DNA of 64,000 nucleotides from Stramonita haemastoma (GCA_030674155.1 CM060316.1:82544760-82608759); one strand, 5' to 3'. Numbered from the stretch's first letter, positions 34,911-41,612 are shown. Numbers and translations are program-made. Notes: generated by a model not told the origin, from the sequence alone.

Positions 34911-35608
34911 ATAAGTGCCAATCAATCAATCAATCGATGATATCTATCAGTCAGTCAATTTTTTTTTGTTTTTTGGGAGGCCTGTGTATGTGTGCGTGCG
35001 TGTGTGTGTGTGCGTGCGTGTGTGGTCTGATTGCATTTTTCAAGTTGTTATCCAGTCTGTGAGCTCTTTATTTGTAGGTGCTTCACTGGTGTCTTGATGA
35101 CTAGTGATTTTTGCCTGCTCTGAGTTAAATTTCCTTTCTTGTTTCTCGTTCCCCCCCCCCCCCCCTCCTTCTTTTCAGCATATGAGGAGTTGAAATGGGG
35201 TCTGTGGGCTGATATCTTAGTGTATGCACATGTTCCTGTGCATGGATGAATTGTGGCTTTTTAAAATTTTTTATTTTATTTTAAGTTTGGGGGGGTATTT
35301 TTTTGATGAATTGTGTAAGTATTTGATGAAAATGTCAGAAATTTAGCTTCAAGGCAGAGGTAAAGACAGACAGTCAAGATAATTTGGTGCATACTGTGCA
35401 CCTTGTATAAATACACACATTTTTTTGTCCACAGACCCTTGGCATTCTCAACAGCAAAGACCGTGAGCTGCTGAAGAAGAAAATCAAGGAACTCAAGGCA
35501 GCAGCTGAGAAGGAGAAGAAGGAGAAGGAGAAGGAGCAGAAGCTTCAGGAGAAGGAGAGGAAGGCTCGAGAAAAGGAACAGAAGAAGCAACAGCAGAAGA
35601 AGAAATGA
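630..35608 (+). CDS. PPP1R9A: Neurabin/spinophilin-type PP1 regulatory scaffold gene (5'-partial, 21 exons)
   Basis: This is the 3' portion of a neurabin gene. Neurabins bind F-actin, recruit protein phosphatase 1 through an RVxF-type motif, bind receptors through a PDZ domain, and multimerise through a coiled coil at synapses and cell junctions. Visible in order: R-I-R-F docking motif (exon 630-774), the DYDRRN...[17 protein letters not shown] linker (2004-2136), PDZ domain with a GLGI loop (2819-7740), acidic stretch (8656-8825), IEVFDLPE block and coiled coil (9501-16000), Ser/Pro-rich linker (15968-33096), SAM domain and basic coiled tail (34389-35608). All exon junctions obey GT/AG and agree in phase once three single missing bases are allowed for. 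The N-terminal actin-binding region is outside the window. The SAM domain makes it neurabin-1-like. About 3.1 kb of coding sequence is spread over 35 kb. Confidence 0.95.
1199..1645 (+). mobile_element. tRNA-headed SINE, with A-rich tail
   Basis: The head contains an A-box-like TAGGTCTAGGTGGT and a B-box-like GTTCAAATCCC. The body carries TCTTTCGGATGAGACGATAA, also found in other SINEs of this window, then AGTGCACGTAAAAGAACCC and a GTTGACCCTGGCAAAATTCT block. It ends in an A-rich tail at about 1600-1645. It lies in a neurabin intron in sense orientation. Confidence 0.7.
2004..2136 (+). CDS. PPP1R9A: Neurabin exon: conserved linker between PP1 motif and PDZ
   Basis: Starts right after CAG (2001-2003) and ends before GTAAAC (2137). 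Enters in phase 0 and leaves in phase 1. It encodes [19 protein letters not shown], then [20 protein letters not shown] and VVLQK. This is the most diagnostic stretch of the neurabin family; human neurabin-1 has the very similar VFNTYSNEDYDRRNDEVDP and [18 protein letters not shown]. In vertebrates this region together with the RVxF motif makes up the extended PP1-binding surface. Confidence 0.95.
2819..2939 (+). CDS. PPP1R9A: Neurabin exon: first half of PDZ domain
   Basis: The acceptor is TATGTGCAG ending at 2818; the donor GTAGGT begins at 2940. The exon reads [20 protein letters not shown], then [24 protein letters not shown] is the carboxylate-binding loop of the PDZ fold and [15 protein letters not shown] is a neurabin signature. 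It ends in phase 2, with the Arg codon (AG|A) split across the intron. The donor lies about ten bases before a GT repeat of nearly 80 bp, so the exact donor could slip. Confidence 0.95.
2951..3027. repeat. (GT)n microsatellite next to a splice donor
   Basis: About 38 GT units, almost perfect. It begins about 11 bases after the donor of the first PDZ exon. Confidence 0.95.
3662..3717. repeat. (GA)n microsatellite
   Basis: A perfect GA run inside a purine-rich intronic stretch (3530-3720) with no coding signal. Confidence 0.95.
4132..4299. repeat. Triplicated unit ending in long poly-C
   Basis: Three tandem copies of GACTTTTTTTCTGGCTTGGC plus TTGAAGACAG, each followed by 15 to 25 C. Copies differ mainly in C-run length. 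Confidence 0.9.
4926..5004. repeat. (CT)n microsatellite
   Basis: A CT run with a few TTCT or CCTC interruptions. Confidence 0.95.
5614..5623 (+). promoter_or_regulatory. TATA-box-like site inside intron
   Basis: TATATATAAG followed by GGGAGCACACTCATTTCC lies in the intron between the two PDZ exons. It resembles a core promoter but no exon with a start codon and donor is evident downstream, so it is a weak candidate for an internal start site. Confidence 0.25.
6382..6486 (+). CDS. PPP1R9A: Neurabin exon: second half of PDZ domain
   Basis: The acceptor is GTGTACAG ending at 6381; the donor is GTAAGT at 6487. It encodes [20 protein letters not shown], then [14 protein letters not shown]. This is almost identical to fly and vertebrate neurabin/spinophilin PDZ domains, including the helix containing VTQ.YAA.VLRNT that lines the peptide groove. 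It enters in phase 2 and leaves in phase 2 (AA|G Lys). Confidence 0.95.
6748..7000 (+). mobile_element. tRNA-headed SINE, second family
   Basis: The head has TAGCGTTAGGGCGTTGACTG and the B box GGGTTCGATCC (about 6796-6806). The body contains CACCCACCCGGTGTAAAAGG, GTTGGGGGTAACCTCTGATG and GGTAACCGCTGATGACC. It has no body similarity to the other SINEs here. It ends near a T-rich run. A 67-codon open frame inside it is incidental. Confidence 0.65.
7687..7881 (+). CDS. PPP1R9A: Neurabin exon: end of PDZ and following His/Glu-rich linker (1-base frameshift)
   Basis: The acceptor is GTGCACAG ending at 7686; the donor is GTAGTT at 7882. The first part reads [20 protein letters not shown] then [11 protein letters not shown], the last PDZ strand and linker. 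In that frame a stop appears at about 7805. The rest is open in another frame, [20 protein letters not shown] then HDHHHLQ, and exits in phase 0. Adding one base in the C6 run around 7775-7780 joins both parts and restores the exon phase. This looks like a homopolymer undercall and not a broken gene, since all downstream exons are conserved. Confidence 0.85.
8141..8605. repeat. Compound (CA)n field
   Basis: About 460 bp of CA repeats with scattered ACC, AAC and GCA variants, ending roughly 50 bp before the acidic neurabin exon. Open frames translating to THTHTH come only from this repeat. Confidence 0.95.
8656..8825 (+). CDS. PPP1R9A: Neurabin exon: acidic Glu-rich linker (1-base frameshift)
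   Basis: The acceptor CAG at 8653-8655 is preferred (opening [18 protein letters not shown]); AAG at 8683-8685 is an in-phase alternative. Human neurabin also has an acidic block at this position. The Glu-rich frame runs to about 8778. The 3' end is sensible only in another frame, [15 protein letters not shown], which joins the next exon in phase 0. One missing base in the stretch 8771-8782 explains this. The donor is GTGAAA at 8826. The exon sits about 50 bp after a large CA-repeat field. Confidence 0.75.
9501..9749 (+). CDS. PPP1R9A: Neurabin exon: IEVFDLPE motif and start of coiled coil
   Basis: The acceptor CCTGTTTCAG ends at 9500; the donor is GTGAGT at 9750; phase 0 at both ends. The exon opens with [20 protein letters not shown], has a Ser/Pro/acidic middle ([19 protein letters not shown]), and contains [20 protein letters not shown], which aligns with human AIEVFELPENEDMFSPSEL. 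It closes with [10 protein letters not shown], the first turn of the coiled coil. This motif is shared by neurabin and spinophilin and supports the family call. Confidence 0.93.
10244..10297 (+). CDS. PPP1R9A: Neurabin 54-bp coiled-coil exon
   Basis: An 18-codon exon in phase 0 at both ends. The acceptor is GTGTTGCAG (10243) and the donor GTGGGA (10298). It reads [18 protein letters not shown], matching human IKHAVTEAEIQKLKTKL in pattern. It is symmetric, so it could be skipped without changing frame. A long CA tract starts about 25 bp after the donor. Confidence 0.88.
10323..10413. repeat. (CA)n microsatellite
   Basis: Nearly perfect CA repeat starting about 25 bp after the donor of the 54-bp coiled-coil exon. 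Confidence 0.95.
10850..10945. repeat. (CA)n microsatellite
   Basis: CA repeat with a few GC substitutions, about 160 bp before the exon at 11106. Confidence 0.95.
11106..11234 (+). CDS. PPP1R9A: Neurabin coiled-coil exon
   Basis: The acceptor CCTGTTCAG ends at 11105; the donor is GTGAAT at 11235; 43 codons, phase 0 to 0. It reads [20 protein letters not shown], then [20 protein letters not shown] and QYQ. Heptad-like spacing of hydrophobic residues with many Lys and Glu supports a coiled coil, the multimerisation segment of neurabins. Confidence 0.9.
12043..12164 (+). CDS. PPP1R9A: Neurabin coiled-coil exon with LEKKY(H/N)KAKKLIK block
   Basis: The acceptor is GTGTGCAG ending at 12042; the donor is GTCAGT at 12165. 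It reads [20 protein letters not shown], then [20 protein letters not shown]. Human neurabin has QALEKKYNKAKKLIKDFQQ at the same place, so this is a firm match. It enters in phase 0 and leaves in phase 2 (AG|A Arg). Confidence 0.94.
12245..12650. repeat. Compound (CA)n field
   Basis: CA and CACT repeats about 400 bp long, directly joined on the right to the 3' end of a non-LTR retrotransposon. Confidence 0.95.
12655..13303 (+). mobile_element. Non-LTR retrotransposon 3' end (5'-truncated LINE)
   Basis: An open frame runs to the stop at about 13166 and includes [40 protein letters not shown] and [20 protein letters not shown]. The C-x2-C ... H-x4-C cluster is the zinc-finger-like motif found at the C-terminus of many LINE reverse transcriptases. 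A short 3' UTR with AATAAAACTGATTGATTG and a GATT repeat (about 13268-13303) makes the tail. The 5' part is missing, as in typical truncated insertions. It lies in sense orientation between two coiled-coil exons. Confidence 0.8.
13369..13690 (+). mobile_element. tRNA-headed SINE (5'-truncated), common family
   Basis: The head is cut close to the B box (GGTTCGATTCC at 13399-13409). The body has GGAGTTAACATCAGTGCTGA, CCTTCGGATGAGACTATAAA, AACGCACGCAGAACATCTTG, and the tail GGGGACTGGATGTAAAAAAA then AGCAC...GTGCTT and a run like ATTATCCTCAATATAAAAGA. Same family as the elements at 44957, 55131, 56386 and 61865. Confidence 0.85.
13787..14146. repeat. 61-bp minisatellite, about 5.9 copies
   Basis: Copies start at 13787, 13848, 13909, 13970, 14031 and 14092. 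Each reads TTACTGATATTTGTAAAATG, then ACTTGATAACAATAACTTTA, then CAGATATGTGCTTGTGTTCC, C. Only a few substitutions separate copies (for example ACAGTAAC against ACAATAAC), so the expansion is recent. Confidence 0.95.
14356..14445 (+). repeat. Dispersed repeat, related to 33598-33690
   Basis: Shares GTTGGAATGC.GCTACCTT.A and later AAATCT.GGA.CTT..CCAAGGAAC with the segment at 33598. The family is unidentified. Confidence 0.45.
14631..14727 (+). CDS. PPP1R9A: Neurabin coiled-coil exon
   Basis: The acceptor is GTCCCCAG ending at 14630, just after a TTTA repeat; the donor is GTGAGC at 14728. It reads [20 protein letters not shown], then [12 protein letters not shown]. This matches human KELDFIKRQEAERKKIEDLE and the following VRIRDLE. 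It enters in phase 2 and leaves in phase 0. Confidence 0.92.
14837..15410. repeat. CA/CGCA compound repeats
   Basis: Several blocks of CA, GCAC and TGCA repeats (14860-15005 and 15195-15410), separated by AAAT repeats near 15030. Followed by CT-rich repeats to about 15480. Confidence 0.9.
15968..16109 (+). CDS. PPP1R9A: Neurabin exon: end of coiled coil, start of Pro-rich linker
   Basis: The acceptor is TTGTGCAG ending at 15967; the donor is GTATGG at 16110. It begins [14 protein letters not shown], equivalent to human AEVFRLLKQ, then turns into a Pro-rich linker ([20 protein letters not shown]). Enters in phase 0 and leaves in phase 1. The GC content is much higher than in the surrounding intron, as in the other exons of this gene. 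Confidence 0.88.
17256..17354 (+). CDS. PPP1R9A: Neurabin acidic linker exon, possible cassette exon
   Basis: The acceptor is GATTGCAG ending at 17255. It reads [20 protein letters not shown] then [12 protein letters not shown]. Two donors compete: GTGGGT at 17351 has the better consensus but leaves phase 0, which does not match the next exon. GTTACT at 17355 is weaker but gives 99 bp and phase 1, matching both neighbours. With that donor the exon is symmetric and could be skipped, since the previous exon also joins the next one in frame. Confidence 0.7.
17424..17850. repeat. (GT)n compound field
   Basis: GT repeats broken by GTTTTAGT and GGTGTG, starting about 70 bp after the acidic linker exon. 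Confidence 0.95.
18999..19171 (+). CDS. PPP1R9A: Neurabin linker exon with RAQL motif
   Basis: The acceptor is TTCCCCCACAG ending at 18998; the donor is GTAGCA at 19172. In the phase-1 frame it reads [39 protein letters not shown] and [19 protein letters not shown]. Human neurabin has TRAQLSVKNRRQRPSRTR here, so the RAQL plus basic run is a family feature. It ends in phase 0. Confidence 0.88.
19637..19782 (+). CDS. PPP1R9A: Neurabin acidic/Ser-Pro linker exon
   Basis: The acceptor is GTGTTCAG ending at 19636; the donor is GTAACG at 19783. It reads [20 protein letters not shown], then [20 protein letters not shown] and LETWIKHD. Phase 0 to phase 2. The 4 kb intron that follows is the longest of the gene in this window. 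The linker is poorly conserved, so support comes from splice signals, phase and codon composition. Confidence 0.82.
21250..21325 (+). repeat. Retroelement 3' end with (ATT)n tail
   Basis: Two AGCGCT motifs (AAGCGCTTTG and CAGCGCTATAG) are followed by AAATCCCATGTATCATTATC and an ATT repeat. This organisation resembles widespread invertebrate LINE or SINE 3' ends with hairpin-forming GCGCT motifs. The family is not assigned. Confidence 0.5.
23322..23587 (-). mobile_element. tRNA-headed SINE, minus orientation
   Basis: On the minus strand the head reads GGGATAACTCAGTGGTTAAA then GCACTCG, a typical A box. The rest includes stretches complementary to TGGGTGAATTGGGGGATTGT and GTACCCATTTACAG. Different body from the common family. 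Confidence 0.55.
23799..23993 (+). CDS. PPP1R9A: Neurabin Pro-rich linker exon
   Basis: A strong pyrimidine tract leads to TAG (23796-23798); the donor is GTAAAT at 23994. It reads [20 protein letters not shown], then a Pro-rich run ([20 protein letters not shown]), then [20 protein letters not shown]. Phase 2 in and phase 2 out. The Pro-rich run could bind SH3 or EVH1 domains; that is inference. Confidence 0.82.
25600..25680. repeat. (CA)n microsatellite
   Basis: CA repeat in the intron between the exons at 23799 and 26272. Confidence 0.95.
26272..26438 (+). CDS. PPP1R9A: Neurabin Ser/acidic linker exon
   Basis: The acceptor is TTTCACCCTGTAG ending at 26271; the donor is GTCAGT at 26439. 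It reads [20 protein letters not shown], then [20 protein letters not shown] and [15 protein letters not shown]. Phase 2 to phase 1. The opening DDSQSD repeats the DQDSQSD near the end of the preceding exon. Many Ser sit next to Asp or Glu, suggesting acidophilic-kinase sites (inference). Confidence 0.83.
26439..29443. other. 3-kb neurabin intron
   Basis: AT-rich, no recognised exon or element. Short open frames here lack flanking splice signals and have no recognisable product. Confidence 0.5.
29444..29659 (+). CDS. PPP1R9A: Neurabin Gly/Ser-rich linker exon
   Basis: The acceptor is CCATGACTAG ending at 29443; the donor is GTGAGT at 29660. It reads [20 protein letters not shown], then [40 protein letters not shown] and [11 protein letters not shown]. 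Phase 1 to phase 1, so it is a symmetric exon that could be skipped. I see no counterpart in human neurabin; it may be lineage-specific. The IVLLS and IMLLS repeats are a small internal similarity. Confidence 0.8.
31290..31470 (+). mobile_element. Degenerate tRNA-headed SINE
   Basis: The head has GCCTGGTGGTCTAGGTGTCA and a B-box-like GAGTTTGATTTCC. The body GAGTGGTCTGGGTGTAGACT ... GGCAGTAAACCAAGGTCC matches, with divergence, the body of the SINE at 1199. Confidence 0.5.
32665..32925. repeat. (ACAG)n and (CA)n compound microsatellite
   Basis: About 18 ACAG units (32665-32737) followed by CA repeats with ACTT interruptions to 32925, about 60 bp before the exon at 32987. Confidence 0.95.
32987..33096 (+). 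CDS. PPP1R9A: Neurabin linker exon before SAM domain
   Basis: The acceptor is TTTCCCTTCAG ending at 32986; the donor is GTACAC at 33097, directly followed by a short CA run. It reads [20 protein letters not shown], then [16 protein letters not shown]. Phase 1 to phase 0. Roughly equivalent to the Ser-rich human segment before the SAM domain. Confidence 0.82.
33310..33560 (+). mobile_element. SINE with tRNA-Ser/Leu-like (type II) head
   Basis: The head reads TAGTCGAGCGGTTAAGATCG, then TTTGACTTCAATCCAATCC, a long variable-arm-like segment, and GTAGGTTCGAATCTTGG. The AGTCGAGCGGTTAAG start and extended variable arm suggest a class II tRNA (Ser or Leu) ancestor. The body has ACACATGTAGTAGATCAAAG and a run to about 33560. 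Confidence 0.6.
33598..33850 (+). repeat. Dispersed repeat related to 14356-14445
   Basis: The first 90 bases align with the segment at 14356. The rest includes AGATCTCACACACCAGACCT, comparable to the CACGGGGCCTTGG segment of the common SINE, but the match is loose. Confidence 0.4.
33997..34065. repeat. (GT)n microsatellite
   Basis: Perfect GT repeat about 320 bp before the SAM exon. Confidence 0.95.
34389..34571 (+). CDS. PPP1R9A: Neurabin exon: SAM domain, main part
   Basis: The acceptor is GCATTGCAG ending at 34388; phase 0 to 0, 61 codons. It starts [20 protein letters not shown] and continues [41 protein letters not shown]. The pattern W...V..WL..L.L.QY...F....I.G..LL.LDG..LK is the SAM fold, and human neurabin-1 reads SVQQVSHWLVSLNLEQYVSE. 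The donor GTTGTG is weak and merges at once into a GT repeat, so donor choice may be unusual. Confidence 0.95.
34572..35000. repeat. Three tandem units of (GT)n plus a 70-bp spacer
   Basis: GT runs at about 34575-34645, 34707-34780 and 34829-34910 are each followed by a related spacer containing CAATCAATC or CAGTCAGTCAAT, then TTTATTTCTGTTTTTGGAGG and CCTG. The array begins at the donor of the SAM exon. Confidence 0.9.
35435..35608 (+). CDS. PPP1R9A: Neurabin last exon: end of SAM and Lys/Glu-rich tail, stop
   Basis: The acceptor is TTTGTCCACAG ending at 35434. It reads [20 protein letters not shown], finishing the last SAM helix, then a highly charged single helix ([37 protein letters not shown]) and TGA at 35606-35608. 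Human neurabin also ends in a Lys/Glu/Gln-rich helix after its SAM domain. The tail may be a longer single alpha helix here. Confidence 0.95.
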   Translation, partial: TLGILNSKDRELLKKKIKELKAAAEKEKKEKEKEQKLQEKERKAREKEQKKQQQKKK

Positions 35609-36808
35609 TTTTCTGGCAAATGGGAGATAGTCGTCCGATGTGTTTTTTGTGTTGTTACTGTCATTGAGAGAGACACAGACATGAAAAAAGGAGGACCGTC
35701 AAGTGGAAGATATGCTGAAAGCCATCTCATTACTTATTCTGCTGTGGCTGTCTTAACTCTATTATGCAAATAGGAGATGAGTGGTAACACTGAGCTAGCT
35801 GGTGAAAGAGTGGAGAGCTGCTCTTCCATAACAACATGTGTGGAAATTAATGGCATAGCCTGCTCACAAGGTGGCTGCAGATTTGGTGTTAAAAGCGGGT
35901 GTACAATGTTGGTGGTTTACAGAAAATGGAATGTGTTTTTTACAGATAAGTTTGAAATGATAGTGAAAGTTGCAGTTTTGGGGAAAATGGTGTTTCAAGA
36001 GTGGTGATGCTTCCAGCTTTGAAAGGATTGCCATAGCAACATGATCGTCTGCTGCCAAATTCAAAATGAAGTTTCCCTTGTGGAGAAACAGGACTGTTTC
36101 TATGCATCCAGAAATGTGAACACATATGTATGCATGTATATATATATATATACATGTATGTATGTATGTATGCACATGCACAAGGAAAGTCAACAAATGC
36201 TCACCATTATCCATGGGACATGACGGTGACATATACATGTGCTCATGAACACACAGTATCATTTTACATGGTAAGCCTGTGTGATTTTAAACTGTAAGTA
36301 TGAGTGTGCCTGTGTGGGGAGAGTGAGTCATTTGATGTGATATCAACTAATTCACAGTCGTATGAATACTTAAATTATTTGTAATACTTTGTATGTAAGA
36401 CTTCTGCACAAGAAATATCAATCCAACTCATTACTCTGTATTTATACCATAGCAAGAAATATATGACTCATAACTTTTTATTTATACGTAGGAGTATGTA
36501 TATGTGCACTCTCTTCATTATCAGTTAATCACGCCTCTGGCCTATAATGAATATTTATGTTTGTATCTTTTTTCGGTTTCGGTTAGAAATGTAGTATTCT
36601 TTAAAAAAAAACACCCCAACATGATCCTATAAACTTTGGCAAACGTTTGGATGTCATTGGAGAGGTTAGAAAGCAAGCTGTTTGTGCCAAATGTAGTGCA
36701 TCACTGTCACCAGTGTCATGGAGTCACTTTGGAGTGATTTTTCTGAGGCTTTGTCAGGCAGAATCTGACATGGCATCTGTAGCTGGCGAATTTGAGCACT
36801 GCATCATG

Positions 36809-36891
<83 letters not shown>

Positions 36892-37290
36892 GCTTTCAGA
36901 AATATGGACTGTGTGGAGAAAAATGTGTACTGTCCACAATATACTGAAGAAGTTTAGTGTCAAGATATCATTTTCATGTTCACTGCAAACTGACCACTTA
37001 CATTTAGTTACAAAGAGAGAAATTGTGATGTAGAACTGTTTTGCAATAACAAAAAAACCCAACAACTTGAGCATTTTTTTCTTATTGGATTAAAAATGGC
37101 ACCTGTATGAATGGAATTCTCATGAGCTTTTGTCTTGGTTGCCCATGAAGTTTGTTCACAGTCAGCTTTTCAGGAGCATCTGTCTGTGCACATAACTTGC
37201 AATGCCTGGGTCTGTGTGGGTGCACGTAAAAGACAGGCGAAGAACACAAGTGGGGGTAAGAGATGGAGGGATGGTGGTGGGGGGGGGGGG

Positions 37291-37352
<62 letters not shown>

Positions 37353-38090
37353 TCCAATCAGTATCAACGACAGCTAATATTTTAATAGTCTTTGTCTTCC
37401 TGGTGACAAGCCAGCCTTGAGTGGCCTACAGATAGAATTGATTCATGGTTGGTGCTTGAGCATTCTTTGGAGAATGGACATGCTGAGTCTGCAGTTCTTT
37501 AGCAGTCTGTGTCAGTATGGAAGATTAATCCAGAACAGGATGGTTTGCAAACAACAGTGGGTTTTTTGTGTCTTTTCTGTTTCGTTCTCTTTTGTTTTGG
37601 CTTCCAGTTTATTTCATGTTGGTGAATTTTTTTTTGAAATAACAAATATCAAATGACTTTTTTTTTTTCTCTCGTAGTGAAGGCTACCATCAGATGTAGG
37701 GTTACATCTTTAAAAGAAATCTCTTCAGTATGGCCAGTATTAATATAATTCTTCTTCTTCTTTAGCTTCTTTTGGAGTAATTGAGTGTATTGCGCAAAAG
37801 AGCTTTTTACTGAATTCCTCCATTTGTGTTATTTTTGTACCAAAAGCTTGGGTCTTTGCAAATGATGTCAGTTTAAGGATTAAGAAGTGAATTTTTCTGG
37901 ACATCCATTAGGATACATGGTGAGTAAAATCAACAGGTTGATCATAATCTGAGACAGTGTCAGTCTCACTTTCACCTTTTACTTTTTTCAATACATGATT
38001 ATTTCACAGACCTCTTTCCTGTTTGTTTATTTATTTATTTGGGTTTTTTTCCCCTCTGGAATCTTTAAAAATAAAGAATTTACTTTTATT
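35609..38090 (+). other. Probable neurabin 3' UTR
   Basis: Follows the stop codon with no coding signal. It contains a GT repeat (36814-36888) and a G/GA repeat (37279-37347). The first clear AATAAA is at 38070-38075, so the UTR may be about 2.5 kb; the true end cannot be fixed from sequence alone. Confidence 0.4.
38070..38075 (+). terminator. Candidate polyadenylation signal AATAAA
   Basis: A canonical hexamer followed by T-rich sequence and a GTT repeat (38101-38116) that could act as a downstream element. An ATTAAA near 37089 is an alternative. Confidence 0.3.
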
Positions 38091-39688
38091 GATTCAAACT
38101 TTGTTGTTGTTGTTGTTACTGTATGATTATTTACACATCACTGCCATTGTTGCCATTTGGTAATGAAGGAGTAGGACTATGGTTACAGTGAATACAAACT
38201 GTGTATTTTTTTTTAGCCAAATTTTATTTTCACTGGTGTATTATTCTTGTGGCAGTGAAGTTATGCATTTGAGAAGAAAAAAAAGGTGTCCTAACTGGAA
38301 AGTGATGCATTTCAATTTTCTGACTTTTGTTTTGAAAAAGAATTATGTATTTATTTATCTATTCATTTATAGAAGTGTGATACTTGCCATATGTTTTGTG
38401 ATATGTGTACAAATCATCAAGCACAGTAGCTCCTTAATTTATTCAGTTACTTTTATTTATTTATTATTATTGTTATCTATTTTATTAATTTTTTTTTTTA
38501 CAGATTAATGCTTTGCTCTGATGGGGATAGTTATATCCTAGTTGACGTCTAATGCTTCATCAGGTTTCATGTGAGATGAATACTGCTTACTCTTTGTCAG
38601 CTTGTAGAATGTGTAAAATTGTATCGCAGCTTGTGGAAGTATGCATTAGTGTGTTGTCAGTTGGGTCAAGGTAATCACAGTTTTGGGCAGCAGATGTAGT
38701 TTTTGATTTGAAAAAATATTCTGTATAATTCTGTTTGTTAAGTTTTGCTCTGTCTTGAAGTCTGTGGTATGTGTGCTGAGCTTGCCAAGATCAAAATGAA
38801 CACATGTGTGCAATCAGTTTTGGACTTACCAATATATCTTTCAGGAAAGTCTTCGTCATAAGTCAGCAGCTAACCTTGTTTTATGTAGAAGATCCGGTCT
38901 TTTCTTGGTTAAAAAAAAAGAAAAAAAAAGACATTGGTGTGTTTGTTGATTCAAAATTGCTGCCTTTTATATTTACATGCAATTTTTACTAATGAAAGAA
39001 AGGCATATTTTGAAATGAGTACAAGCTGAAGTTAGGCTTGGCTTCCAGAAAATATTCAAGATATCACAAGAGCAGTTTGTCTCGATGAACATCATATCTG
39101 GTTCCACAGACCTCTTCCCAAACTAGCAAAAACAAACAAAAGGAAGTCTAAAAGGGTATCCTTAAGCACCTGAGGAATAGGAAAAGACCAAAAGACTAAC
39201 AGTCAACAACAACAGTGATAAAAACAAAAAATCTGTATAATTAAGGCAGAAATGTGTATTGAAGAAGTCTTCCTGAAGCTATGGATCAATTTTCCTGATC
39301 TTATTTTCTTCCCATAACATTCAGTGATTGTGCCCATCAAAGCAAATTTCCATTGAAAACAGAATCATCTGTCACCTTGTGTATCAATTTGAAAGGGTTT
39401 TTTTTATAACAAATTTTAATCTATTCTTTACAAAACAAACAAAAAACCCAACAAAAATCAGCCCTGAGTTTTATGCAAATTTCTGAAGTTTATAGGTGTG
39501 TTGATTTCAAACTTTGTGAAATTTGTAATTACATGTTTGTATGCCACAATATAACAGTTACCTTTCTCAGCAGTTTGAAAATGTTGTATGTAAGAACTTA
39601 AGATATTAAGTATTCTAAAGTAATAATCTTATATTCATTTGGTTTCAAGTACTTGAATGACCATCAGATATTAATAGATGACTTTAGG

Positions 39689-39761
<73 letters not shown>

Positions 39762-40192
39762 TCCCATGCCATTTAAATGTAATCTGATAGAAGTCTATGT
39801 GTAATTTAAATTGAAGAAGAAAGAAGGAAAGGAACACATCTGATATTAAATTATGTTTAAACTTGTATTTTCAATTGTGTTAATGCAAAAAGCACAGCAA
39901 CTTTGAATGTCACATTTTTCATGCTACAGGTTACAGCTTCTCATGAATTTTTTAACAACTTTTTTTATATGATATATCTTTGCTGATTTTTAAAACCAAA
40001 AATGTTTGTCATCTGTATGATTTCATCAAGACTGTGCAAATTTCTTTCACTCTACTATAAATTGCATTGTATTTTTTGTCAGTCAGTAAACTTAGCAAGC
40101 ATTTTTCTGACATGAAAACATCATGAAAGGTAGTACGATATTACTAATTTCTGTCAGCATTTTGGCGTTTTTGCTGTGGTTGAGTTTTTGCT

Positions 40193-40265
<73 letters not shown>

Positions 40266-40301
40266 GTTGCACTTTAGGGGAAAAATAAGTTTTGTTGACA
40301 A
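38091..40301. other. AT-rich intergenic or distal UTR stretch
   Basis: No gene recognised. Contains GT repeats (39692-39757 and 40195-40263) and short A/T runs. Confidence 0.5.
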
Positions 40302-40726
40302 TGTGACGCTCCACCACGAAATGAGTCGCTTATCACCGAATCCACTTTTTCGCTAGGAGCTACTAAAGGCAGGTGGGGGTCAAGTTGTCAATTTTGAGAT
40401 TTGGATGGATGATAAAACTATAGCACTTATTCTACCTTGTAGTGAAATATCAAGGTATAATTTTGTTTCCTTTTGTCTTTAAACGTGCTTTGAAAATATC
40501 CAAGCCCTCATTCTAACCACTTATTACTGTGTTAAACTTGTCAATTTCTCATTTTGACATTTCCTACAGTCTATCATTTCAACTCATAATAACTTTTGAT
40601 TGAATCGTTCTATGTTTGATCTGTTTTTTTTTATTTTATAGCCATTTTATTGCAGATTGATAACATGTCACTAACTAAATATTGACCTCTGGTGCAATGC
40701 GACTTATTATGTGGTGGAGCATCACA
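40302..40726 (+). mobile_element. MITE-like element, copy 1 (425 bp)
   Basis: Starts TGTGACGCTCCACCACGAAA and ends with the inverted match GTGGTGGAGCATCACA. Internal sequence matches the reverse complement of copy 2, for example GGCAGGTGGGGGTCAA and GTCAATTTTGAGATTT here against complementary segments near 41930-41970. It has terminal inverted repeats but no open frame. No clear target-site duplication is visible around this copy. Confidence 0.8.
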
Positions 40727-41575
40727 AATAAAGCAGAAAAAATACAGATTGGTCTTTATCAAACAAAGGCAGGTAAACTTTAAAAAAAAGAAGAAGATGA
40801 TATTCTCTTGTTTTTAGAAACCGAAGTAAAGGTAGCAGGTTAACTTACCTTTATGACACAAAGGACACAAAGATTGAAGAAAGAAAACACCTGGTATCTG
40901 AAAGGAAAATAAGAGTTACCAGATTCAGCTAAGGGAAAGAAACGCCAGAGCTGCTGTCTGCAGATGTACATGCTGTGTCCTTCTCACCGCTGTCAAATCC
41001 ATCATGAAGTCATTGAACTGGAAACCAAAGGAGAACCCAAATAGTAAGTACCTTGTTCAATGTTTTGGGTGCGTCTGAACATAGTTTATGATTTGACCAT
41101 ATCAGTTTTGTTTTAAGTTTGTTGGTCAGAAGCACCCCAAAACATCGACAATGTACCAGATGAGTTAAGTTGTGTGGTTTCACTCCCTGGTATTGCCAGT
41201 TAGAAAGGGTCTGCAATGGAGAAGATGGCTGCTGACCATGGCCACAGGGAGGCTTGCTGTTTGTCATCCTGGTTTCATGGTAGAACGCAGGATCAACCAT
41301 TGTATTTAGGATTCATTTCTTGCCATGGAGTTTTCACACAGTATTGTTCATCACATCTTGCCGCTTGCAGAAAATGTCTTTGTTTGACTGTCACAATGAA
41401 TGATATCTTTTGAAAAACCAGAGTAGTAGTTAAGATATCTGTGTGAAATGCCAGTTGATTTTGAAATGTCTTGTTTACTTTATGTATTTTTGTTGTTTGG
41501 GCCAGTGAACAAAATTGAATAATATGAAATGTGTTGGAAATGATTGCTTGCTCTCAGTTTTGTCCTCTCTCCTGC

Positions 41576-41578
<3 letters not shown>

Positions 41579-41608
<30 letters not shown>
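41579..41608. repeat. (TA)n microsatellite
   Basis: About 15 TA units directly left of MITE copy 2. A short TATATATA also lies on its right side. Confidence 0.95.
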
Positions 41609-41612
<4 letters not shown>

